A stretch of DNA of 64,000 bases from JAJECS01 sp965198185 (lineage in GTDB: Bacteria; Chloroflexota; UBA11872): positions 868,001-932,000 of the forward strand of contig CBDAOU010000001.1 in the NCBI GenBank assembly GCA_965198185.1, in the 5' to 3' direction. A program made the translations under genes and the position numbers. A model generated the notes under the pieces. It was not told where the DNA came from. It made no database searches and worked only from the letters and a program-made list of their open reading frames with translations. Of this stretch, positions 40,714-48,221 are shown one piece after another. Every line of letters begins with the position of its first letter. The first letter of the stretch is position 1.

Positions 40714-42684
40714 GTGATTAGACGTGTCCCGGACGCCGCGTCCAGCTCCCGCCCTGGCCCCACGCACGCGGCGGAGCCCAGCGACGCTCGCGAGCAGGCG
40801 CGCGCCGCGCTGGAGCGTGCCTCCAACCGGCTGCTCGGAGAGCAAGACGCTCAGGGCGTTTGGCGGGGCGAGCTTGGCACCAACGTGACCATCGAGGCCG
40901 AGGACCTGTTCCTGCGCGAGTTTCTGGAAATCCTCGAGCCCGAAGTCTTGCGCGCGACCGCGGCCTGGATCCGGCAGCGGCAGCGGGACGACGGCACCTG
41001 GGCCAACTTCCACGAGGGTCCCGGCGACCTCTCGACCACGGTCGAGGCATATGTGGCCCTGCGCTTGGCGGGCGACGCCCCCGACGCCGATCACATGCAG
41101 CGGGCCGCCGCCTGGATCGTAGACCAGGGCGGGCTCGAGGCCACCCGCGTCTTCACCCGCATGTGGCTGGCGCTGCACGGCTGGTGGGATTGGGATCAGC
41201 TGCCGGCCATTCCGCCCGAGATGATCTTCCTGCCCAGCTGGGTGCCCATGAACATCTACGACTTTGGCTGCTGGGCCCGGCAGACGATCGTGGCGCTCAG
41301 CATCGTGCGCGCCTACCGCCCGGTCAAGCCCGCGAAATTCAGCATCGACGAGCTGCGAACAGGCGTGACTCCGCGGACCAGCGCCTCGCTGCGCACGTGG
41401 CAAGGGTGGTTCACCTGGATTGACCGAGCGCTGCGGCTCTATGAGCGGCGGCCGCTCGGCTGGCTCCGCGACGCCGCCCTGCACCGCGCGGAATCGTGGG
41501 TCATGCGGCGGCAAGAGGCCGACGGCTCCTGGGGCGGCATCCAGCCCCCGTGGGTCTACTCCATCATCGCCCTGCGCCTGCGCGGCTATGGCATGACCCA
41601 GCCCGTCATCAAGCACGCGCTGGAGGGCCTCGAGCGGTTCACGATTTGGGACGGCGGCGTGCGTCGCCTCGAGGCCTGTCAGTCGCCCGTCTGGGATACG
41701 GCGCTGGCGCTGGTGGCGCTGGCCGATGCGGGCGTGCCGTCCGACGCCCCGGCCCTACAGCGCGCCGGGGCCTGGCTGGTCGGCGAAGAAGTGTCCCAGA
41801 AAGGCGACTGGGCGGTGCGCCGCCCCTATCTCCACCCCGGCGGCTGGGCGTTCGAGTACGAGAACCGCAACTACCCGGACGTCGACGACACCGCCGAGGT
41901 CATCCTGGCCCTGCGCCGCGTCGATGTGCCCGCGGTCAAGGGCGCGATCGACCGCGGCGTCGCCTGGACGCTGGGCATGCAATGCGTCGACGGCGGCTGG
42001 GCGGCCTTCGATGCCGACAACACCCGCACGCTGTGCCGCGCGCCGGCCTTCTGCGACTTCGGCGAGGTCATCGACCCGCCCAGCGCCGACGTGACGGCCC
42101 ATGCGATCGAGATGCTGGCCCTCGAAGGCAAGTCCTACAACGCGCGGGTCCAGCGGGGCATCGCGTGGCTGCGGGCCGAGCAGGAGCCTGACGGCTCATG
42201 GTTTGGACGCTGGGGCGCCAACTACATCTACGGCACCGGCGCGGCGGTGCCGGCGCTGATCGCCGCGGGCGTCTCGCCCGACGATCCGGCCATCCGGCGC
42301 GCCGTGCATTGGCTGGCCGCGCGCCAGAACCCCGATGGCGGCTGGGGTGAAGACCTGCGGTCCTACGACGACCCCGCGGCCTGGTCCGGCCGGGGCGCCA
42401 GCACCGCCTCGCAGACCGCGTGGGCCCTGCTCGCGCTCGTGGCGGCCGGCGACGACGGGTCCGTGACGCGCCGCGGCGTCGCCTACCTGGTCGACACCCA
42501 GCGCGAAGACGGCTCCTGGGACGAGCCCCTATATACGGGCACCGGCTTCCCAGGCGCCTTCTACATCAACTATCACCTCTACCGACTGATCTTCCCGGTC
42601 ACGGCTCTCGGCCGCTACGTGAACGGGTGGCACGCTGGACGGCACACGCGCTTCGCGCTGGACGGCGCGCATGGAACGTCGTAG
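40714..42684 (+). CDS. shc: Squalene-hopene cyclase
   Basis: Cyclises squalene to hopene and hopanol on the membrane. A 656-residue protein with the catalytic D-V-D-D-T-A near residue 389 and repeated Q/W motifs (G-S-W-G-G, G-S-W-F-G-R-W-G, G-G-W-G-E-D, G-S-W-D-E). An N-terminal Pro/Ala/Arg-rich stretch of about 35 residues precedes the first barrel. GTG 40714; AAGGAG at 40696-40701 is 12 nt away. The short gap from hpnE (87 bp) includes a TATATT sequence at 40662, so an internal promoter is possible. Confidence 0.95.
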   Translation: MIRRVPDAASSSRPGPTHAAEPSDAREQARAALERASNRLLGEQDAQGVWRGELGTNVTIEAEDLFLREFLEILEPEVLRATAAWIRQRQRDDGTWANFHEGPGDLSTTVEAYVALRLAGDAPDADHMQRAAAWIVDQGGLEATRVFTRMWLALHGWWDWDQLPAIPPEMIFLPSWVPMNIYDFGCWARQTIVALSIVRAYRPVKPAKFSIDELRTGVTPRTSASLRTWQGWFTWIDRALRLYERRPLGWLRDAALHRAESWVMRRQEADGSWGGIQPPWVYSIIALRLRGYGMTQPVIKHALEGLERFTIWDGGVRRLEACQSPVWDTALALVALADAGVPSDAPALQRAGAWLVGEEVSQKGDWAVRRPYLHPGGWAFEYENRNYPDVDDTAEVILALRRVDVPAVKGAIDRGVAWTLGMQCVDGGWAAFDADNTRTLCRAPAFCDFGEVIDPPSADVTAHAIEMLALEGKSYNARVQRGIAWLRAEQEPDGSWFGRWGANYIYGTGAAVPALIAAGVSPDDPAIRRAVHWLAARQNPDGGWGEDLRSYDDPAAWSGRGASTASQTAWALLALVAAGDDGSVTRRGVAYLVDTQREDGSWDEPLYTGTGFPGAFYINYHLYRLIFPVTALGRYVNGWHAGRHTRFALDGAHGTS

Positions 42685-42720
42685 CTTTCACGTGCTGACC
42701 CTGGGACACGAGGCGTAGGC

Positions 42721-43731
42721 ATGGGCGTACCCCTGCGACAAACGATCACCGTTGCGCGCTATTTGATGGCGCAGCGGCTACGGCGGCGCGAAAAGTTTCC
42801 GCTGATCGTCGAGCTCGAGCCGCTGTATGCCTGCAATCTGGCCTGCGCCGGCTGCGGCAAGATCCAGCATCCGGTGGAAACGCTGCGCAAGCGCATGCCC
42901 GTCGAGCAGGCCGTGACCGCCGTCGAGGAATGCGGCGCGCCCATGGTCTCCATCGCCGGCGGCGAGCCGCTGGTGCATCCGGAGATTCACAAGATCGCCG
43001 ACGAGCTCGTGCGGCGGCGGAAGTTCGTTTATCTCTGCACCAATGCCCTGCTGCTCGAGCGCAAGCTCTCGCTCTTCACCCCGTCGCCCTACTTCGCCTT
43101 CGCCATCCACATCGACGGCTTGCGCGAGCGGCACGACGAGTCGGTGTGTCAGGACGGCGTGTTCGACAAGGCGGTGGAAGCCATCAAGGCGGCCAAACAC
43201 GCCGGCTTTCGCGTCACCACCAACACCACCTTCTTCACCCACGACACGCCCGACAACGTGCGCGCAGTCCTCGACTTCCTCAACGACGAGCTGGAAGTGG
43301 ACCACATGATGATCTCCCCCGGCTATGCCTATGAGAAGGCGCCCGACCAGGAGCACTTCCTGCCGGTGGAGCAGACGCAGCGGCTCTTCCGCGAAGCGTT
43401 TCGCGGCGGCGGGCGCAAGCGCTGGCGGCTCAATCACAGCCCCCTCTTCCTCGATTTCTTGGAAGGCAAGGTCGACTACGACTGCACCGCCTGGGGCATT
43501 CCCAGCTACTCCATCTTTGGCTGGCAGCGTCCCTGTTACCTGATGGCGGACGGCTACGTCGCCACCTATAAGGAACTAATTGAGACCACGGATTGGGATT
43601 CGTACGGCCGGGGCCGCGACCCGCGCTGCGACAACTGCATGGCCCACTGCGGCTATGAGCCAACCGCCGTGGCCGCCACGGCCGGCTCCCTGCGCGAATC
43701 CCTCAGAGCCTTCGGCTCGGCGCTGAACTAG
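42721..43731 (+). CDS. hpnH: Adenosylhopane synthase HpnH (radical SAM)
   Basis: A 336-residue radical SAM enzyme that joins 5'-deoxyadenosine to hopene, the first step to extended hopanoids. Cys38-x3-Cys42-x2-Cys45 (C-N-L-A-C-A-G-C) binds the iron-sulphur cluster. G-G-E-P follows near residue 80, and the C-terminal C-D-N-C-M-A-H-C-G is typical of the family. It follows shc by 36 bp. Later genes (hpnG and side-chain genes) are not in the window. Confidence 0.93.
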   Translation: MGVPLRQTITVARYLMAQRLRRREKFPLIVELEPLYACNLACAGCGKIQHPVETLRKRMPVEQAVTAVEECGAPMVSIAGGEPLVHPEIHKIADELVRRRKFVYLCTNALLLERKLSLFTPSPYFAFAIHIDGLRERHDESVCQDGVFDKAVEAIKAAKHAGFRVTTNTTFFTHDTPDNVRAVLDFLNDELEVDHMMISPGYAYEKAPDQEHFLPVEQTQRLFREAFRGGGRKRWRLNHSPLFLDFLEGKVDYDCTAWGIPSYSIFGWQRPCYLMADGYVATYKELIETTDWDSYGRGRDPRCDNCMAHCGYEPTAVAATAGSLRESLRAFGSALN

Positions 43732-43745
43732 CCCGCCGCGCCCAA

Positions 43746-43798
43746 CCTGTCAGTCCGAGCGAAGCACCCTGTCATTCCGAGCGCAGCGAGGAATCTAG
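43746..43798. repeat. Dispersed repeat, copy B, with internal duplication
   Basis: The segment holds CTGTCAGTCCGAGCGAAGCA and then CTGTCATTCCGAGCGCAGCG, a tandem imperfect duplication. Its second half (43777-43798) is the inverse of copy A at 14484-14507 with one mismatch. It fills the 150-bp gap after hpnH, which shows no gene. Confidence 0.5.
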
Positions 43799-43885
43799 AA
43801 CTCTCGATCTCCGCCGCGGGACCGGGCTCTCCGCCGTTTGGATTCGGACGACACCACCGCACAGCTGCTCCCAAACGCAAGAACC

Positions 43886-44347
43886 CTAGGCTGTCGGCCC
43901 ACCTCCAGAACCCTGCTGCGGCGGCGCCCCACCGGCCTGTCCCGGCCCTTGCCGAAACACGAGCCACGAAACGCTCGTCGAGATAGCCGCGGTGATGAGC
44001 GCTCCCAGCAGCGCCCAGCCAAAGCTCTCGACGTAAATCGGCGGGATGATCTGCCCGGCCAGCCAGAACATGAACGCCCCTACCAGGAAGTGTCCCAACC
44101 CCAGCGTCGCCACCATGAAGCAACAGGTGAGCGGAAGCGTGGCCAGGTACATCAGCGGACGCACATAGACGTTCAACGCCGCCAGCACCGCGGAGAAGGC
44201 TGCCGCCGTCGCCCAATACGACAGCGAGCCGGTCTCCGGCAGCCGGACATAGGGGTCCAGCAGCAGCGCCGTGAGCAACACGCCCAGAAAGGCGCCGGCC
44301 CAGTGCACCGCGAACTGGTGAACCGTGCGCTCGAAGCTCCAGCGCAC
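43886..44347 (-). CDS. Four-helix membrane protein, YvlD/phage-holin-4 family
   Basis: A 153-residue protein with four hydrophobic helices and a Gly/Pro/Gln tail. A-L-N-V-Y-V-R-P-L near residue 58 followed by T-L-P-L-T and T-L-G-L-G-H-F-L fits the mycobacterial phage-holin-like (YvlD) superfamily. Despite the family name, members are usually chromosomal membrane proteins; the function here is unknown. No lysis genes are near. It lies in the same direction as and 20 bp downstream of the oxidoreductase gene. Confidence 0.65.
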   Translation of the reverse strand: MRWSFERTVHQFAVHWAGAFLGVLLTALLLDPYVRLPETGSLSYWATAAAFSAVLAALNVYVRPLMYLATLPLTCCFMVATLGLGHFLVGAFMFWLAGQIIPPIYVESFGWALLGALITAAISTSVSWLVFRQGPGQAGGAPPQQGSGGGPTA

Positions 44348-44367
44348 CCGCTCCGGCGGCCTGGCGT

Positions 44368-45381
44368 CTACGTTGCCGCCACCGACGCGTCAGCGACCTT
44401 GACCAGCACCTTGCCGATATTTGCGCCCGTGAACAGGCGCAGGAAGGCCGCCGGGGCGTTTTCCAGCCCCTCGACGATGTCCTCGCGGTACTTCAGGCGT
44501 CCCTCCTCGATCCAGCCCGCCAGCTCCCGCAAGGCCGGGTCTTGGCGGTCGAAGTAGTCGTTGGCGAAAAAGCCCTCCATGCGGGCGCAGGCAAGGGCCA
44601 GCGGGACCGAATGGCGCGGCGCCACCTCAGGCTCCTCGAGGTTGTACTGCGAAATGAAGCCGCACAGCACGATGCGGGCGTACATGCGCAAGTGCTGCAG
44701 AACCGCGTCCAGAACGCGACCGCCCACGTTGTCGAAATACACGTCCACGCCGTCCGGACAAGTGCGCTTGAGCGCGGTGGCCAGGTCGTCGGTGCGGTAG
44801 TTGATCGCCGCGTCGAAGCCAAGGTCCTGCGTCAGGTGGCGGCACTTGGCCTCGGTACCGGCAATGCCCACCACGCGACATCCCTTGATGGCGGCGATCT
44901 GGCCAACGGCTGAGCCAACCGCCCCGGCGGCGCCCGACACGAGCACGGTCTCGCCGGGGCGCGGCCGGCCAACCTCGAGCAGTCCGAAATAGGCCGTGAG
45001 CCCGGGCATTCCCAGAATGCCGACACCGGTTTGGATAGGGGCGATCGCCGGATCGATGACGCGCAGTTGGTCAGCCGCCAAAGTTCCGTAGGCCTGCCAC
45101 CCGATGCGCCCCACCACGATCTGCCCGACGGCCACCGCCGGAGACGCCGTCGCCGCCACCTCGCCTACGACCTCGGCGGTCACGACTTCGCCGACATTGG
45201 TCCGTGCCCCGCGAATGGCCCAGCGCATGTAGGGGTCCACCGAGAGCCAGAGCGTGCGCACCAGCGCCTCGCCGTCGCCCGGCTCGGGAATGGGGGTCGT
45301 CTCCAGCCGAAAGCTCTCGGCCGTGGGTATGCCATAGGGCCGGCTGGCGAGGACGAAACGCCGATTCACGGGCTCAGTCAT
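44368..45381 (-). CDS. NADP-dependent MDR-family oxidoreductase (CurA-like)
   Basis: A 337-residue zinc-free medium-chain reductase. S-V-D-P-Y-M-R near residue 48 is the family's substrate-domain motif, and S-G-A-A-G-A-V-G-S near 150 is the NADP-binding loop. F-D-N-V-G-G follows near 222. Relatives reduce the C=C of enones (leukotriene B4 dehydrogenase, CurA). ATG 45381 is used because conserved sequence begins there. Confidence 0.88.
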   Translation of the reverse strand: MTEPVNRRFVLASRPYGIPTAESFRLETTPIPEPGDGEALVRTLWLSVDPYMRWAIRGARTNVGEVVTAEVVGEVAATASPAVAVGQIVVGRIGWQAYGTLAADQLRVIDPAIAPIQTGVGILGMPGLTAYFGLLEVGRPRPGETVLVSGAAGAVGSAVGQIAAIKGCRVVGIAGTEAKCRHLTQDLGFDAAINYRTDDLATALKRTCPDGVDVYFDNVGGRVLDAVLQHLRMYARIVLCGFISQYNLEEPEVAPRHSVPLALACARMEGFFANDYFDRQDPALRELAGWIEEGRLKYREDIVEGLENAPAAFLRLFTGANIGKVLVKVADASVAAT

Positions 45382-45446
45382 GGGGTTCTCCACGCAGCGC
45401 GGGCGTGCCATGGTACCCACGAGTTATCTGCCAAGTGCATACAATC

Positions 45447-45511
45447 TGCACGAGCGCTGCACGGAGCGCTCAATTGGCTCCTGCGAGTATCCAATGGGCT
45501 GGTGCGAATAG
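45447..45511. repeat. Two pairs of short direct repeats upstream of a GNAT gene
   Basis: TGCACGAGCGC is followed at once by TGCACGGAGCGC (45447-45469). Then two imperfect 20-bp copies starting CAATTGGCTC and CAATGGGCTG (45471-45490, 45492-45511) follow. A TACAAT box lies before them at 45440. The cluster sits between promoter-like sequence and the GNAT ribosome site and may bind a regulator. Confidence 0.3.
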
Positions 45512-45531
45512 CGCATCCAGGGAGGACCATT

Positions 45532-46241
45532 GTGAGCGGATCGCTTCGCGTGGCGAACGCTAGCCCCGCGAAAGACCGAGGCAGGCCGGCCCACGGCCGG
45601 CTGCTGCTGCGTGACGCCCGGCCGGAGGACCGGCGCTCGGCCGCGGCGCTGCTGCGTGAGGCGTTGACCCCGGAGCTTGCGGCTTCCACCTCCATGCGGT
45701 ATTCGGCCTGGGCGCTGCCGGCGCCTCACCGTACTTCGAGCGGCTGTTTCAGCACCAGGACACCCTATGGAGCTATGACATCACCACGCTGGCCGAGATT
45801 GACGGCGAGGTCGTGGGCTTGGTTTCCCACGCACCCTGGACGGTGCTTGCCCAGCGGCGTCGAGCCACTCTGTGGGGCTATTGGCGCGCCTATGGGCTTT
45901 GGGGGCTGCTGAAGCTGATCCCGCGTATCCGCGCCCTGATGCGCGCCAGTCCCGCGGTCCCGCCGGACCATTGGTTCATTCCTAGTCTGGCGGTTGCGCC
46001 GAAGCACCGGGGCAATGGCGTGGCCCACGCCTTGCTCCAAACGGTGTACCGGCATGCCGAGACGCACGCGCCGGCGTGCAGCCTCTACGTGCCGACGAGC
46101 AACGCGACCGCACGTGACTTCTACGACCGCGCGGGCTACGTGGAGCGTGAGGGTTCGGCTTCAGAGGCGCTCCAGCGCCTCGCCGGCGTGGACGGGCGCG
46201 TCCGCTTCGAACGGCGCCTGGCCGGCGGCCGACCCGCGTAG
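45532..46241 (+). CDS. GNAT N-acetyltransferase (frameshifted)
   Basis: About 236 residues once corrected. L-L-L-R-D-A-R-P-E-D starts the domain; F-I-P-S-L-A-V-A-P-K-H-R-G-N-G-V is the acetyl-CoA loop, and F-Y-D-R-A-G-Y is the C-terminal motif. A G is missing near 45716-45720; restoring it gives L-P-G-A-S-P-Y-F-E-R and joins the frames. Start GTG 45532 with GGAGG 6 nt upstream. Unusually long helices between strands suggest a distinct subfamily. Sequence error or mutation; substrate unknown. Confidence 0.75.
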
Positions 46242-46270
46242 CGACGCCCCGGCCAGCCCTGCCGGTCGTC

Positions 46271-46285
46271 CCGCCCGCCGGGCGG
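46271..46285. terminator. Hairpin between convergent genes
   Basis: CCGCCC and GGGCGG separated by GCC form a perfect 6-bp hairpin between the convergent GNAT and YdeI-like genes. No T-run follows, so its strength as a terminator is unclear. Confidence 0.35.
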
Positions 46286-46295
46286 TTCGGCGCGA

Positions 46296-46580
46296 CTAGC
46301 GCCCCTGCGTCGAAGGGCGCCGGACCATCTTCATGTAGCGGTCGCCCGGCTGGAGTTCGTCCAGCATTTGCGCCAGCCGGCGCCGCTTGGTCGGCTCGCG
46401 CGTGGCCCGATCGATCCAGCCCAGGTAGTCGTTGCGCTGATACGGCGGCCGCTTGTGGTAGGCCTCCATGAGCCCGCATTCGAGCAGCGCGCGCGCCACG
46501 AACGCCGGCATAGGGTTCAAGGCTCGCTTCAGCGACGACGGCGGCACGGGCGGTACACGAGGTGATCCGAACCGGCTCAT
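46296..46580 (-). CDS. YdeI/OmpD-associated family protein
   Basis: A 94-residue protein. Its core, R-P-P-Y-Q-R-N-D-Y-L-G-W-I-D followed by R-R-L-A-Q-M-L-D-E-L near the C-terminus, matches the C-terminal part of the YdeI/OmpD-associated family (also called bacteriocin-protection). The family's molecular role is poorly known. The protein seems to be a short, C-terminal-domain-only member. Start ATG 46580 is chosen, but no good ribosome site is seen. Confidence 0.65.
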   Translation of the reverse strand: MSRFGSPRVPPVPPSSLKRALNPMPAFVARALLECGLMEAYHKRPPYQRNDYLGWIDRATREPTKRRRLAQMLDELQPGDRYMKMVRRPSTQGR

Positions 46581-46732
46581 CGTAGGAGGCGCGCCGTCGG
46601 ACGCGCTCAATCGCTGATGCCTTTGCGGAGTCGCGGGGAGCGCCTGCCTCCTGGAATCACAAGAAAAAGAGTAGTTCCATACGGCCGTTCCGGCCTGTAA
46701 GATGACCGTCCCTATTGTCACGGTTGACCCGA

Positions 46733-48159
46733 ATGACGCTCGCTCGCCTACCCGGCGCTGGCGACCCTCATCAGCCGCTCAAGCTGCCGCGGCGGCAGGT
46801 ATTCCAGCTTGGCGCTGGGGCCATGCTTGGCAGCGCGCTCAACGTGGGGCCGGCGAAGTTGGTGTCCCAGCAGCGCGGGCCGTGGCTGGTCTTCGTGTCG
46901 GACCATCGCGCCGATCGTGGCTTTGTCGTCGCAGACGATCGCCAAGCCCAGTTCGCGTCGACCTACACCTCGCTTGGCGGCAGCGCCGTCGCGGGCGCGG
47001 CCATCAGCACGAGGTTTCGGGATGGGCCAAGCGGTTCGCTCTGCCAGGCATTCGGGCGTGTCGTGCTGCACGTGTCGCCGGTCACGCGGTCCGTCCGGCC
47101 GGCGCCGCTGCTCAAGCTGGCGAGCCAGCGTGGCTTCGACGATCTCCTCGAATCAGAGCACGGGATCCCCGCGGCGTTGAACGGCCGCGCGACCGCGAAT
47201 TTGGGGGTAAGCGGCGAGTTTGCGGCCGCCTACGACGCCTTGGGCAACTGGCCCGTCCTGGGCGCGCCGGCGACGCCGCCGGTGCGCGGGCACGGTGTGA
47301 CGCTGCAACGATTCGACAACGCCGTAATCACCCTGCCGGAGGGCGGTGGGCCCGAGAACGCCGAGTTGGTCCCCGTGCCGCGCTATCTGCAGGCGACGGA
47401 CTACTTTCCCAAGACCCCGTTCGTGCCACGCGCGCTGCCGGTATATCCGATGGAGGCGCCGCCGGTGATCCGTCACGGCGACCCCACGCAGCCGTACGTA
47501 TTCATCACCGTTGACGACTGCTGGGATCCGGAATTGACCGGCCGGGCCCTTGACATTGCGCGGGACGAGCGCATCAAGATCACCCTCTTTCCTGTCGGCG
47601 CGGAGCTGCAGAAGAGCCCGGCGCTCTGGCGCCGCGCCATCATCGAGGGGCATTCAATCGAGAACCACACCCAATGGCACCTGCCGCTGCCGGAAATGAG
47701 CGATGCCCGCATTCGCTGGGAGCTCAACGAGGCGGGCCGTCAGCTCAATGCCGCGTTGGGCTATGAATACCGCAGCGGTTCATGCGGCCGCCGCTGGGCG
47801 CGGGCATCCCGCACGCGCAGCGGCGATTGGCGCGGCTCTCGCAGGCCGCGGGGCTCCACATCGCCATGTGGTCGGCCGATTCCAAGGGCTGGCTCCGTCC
47901 GTGGGACACGAGTGTCCGGGCCCAGGATTTTGTCCTCGGCAACCTGTCCGACCATTTCACGCCTGGGGCGATCTTGCTCATGCACGCCCTGAAGAGTGAC
48001 CTGGCCGCCCTGCCGCGCCTGGCGCGCGAAATCCACGGCGCCGGTCTCCAGAGCGTGAATCTCCGTGACCAATTGCATCTCCCCGGCCAAGAGATCCGGA
48101 ACGGCGATCCGTTGTCGACGTGTCCGGAGTCGCTTCCCGATGTGGCGGATTGGTGCTAG
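46733..48159 (+). CDS. Exported polysaccharide deacetylase (Tat signal, frameshifted)
   Basis: About 475 residues after correction. L-P-R-R-Q-V-F-Q-L-G-A-G-A near residue 20 is a twin-arginine signal. Residues about 60-210 resemble a Chloroflexota-type surface module. The NodB domain has F-I-T-V-D-D-C near 260, and S-I-E-N-H-T near 310 supplies metal ligands. Homology continues in another frame with M-R-P-P-L-G-A and ends with H-A-L near the C-terminus. One base is missing near 47773-47778. It would remove acetyl groups from a cell-surface glycan. ATG 46733 is preferred over TTG 46715. Confidence 0.75.
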
Positions 48160-48221
48160 CGCGGCAGCGCGCCCAGGTGGAATCGCCGACGAACTAACGT
48201 CAAGCACGGGCATCCGGGCCG

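Noticed and set aside
39169..41616. An 815-codon open frame on the minus strand opposite hpnD, hpnE and shc
   Set aside because: It mirrors three well-conserved hopanoid genes, has no recognisable domain, and has the Arg/Gly/His-rich composition of an antisense shadow in high-GC DNA.
43886..44347. Phage holin as a sign of a prophage
   Set aside because: The family name is historical; no other phage genes are present and YvlD-like proteins are usually chromosomal.
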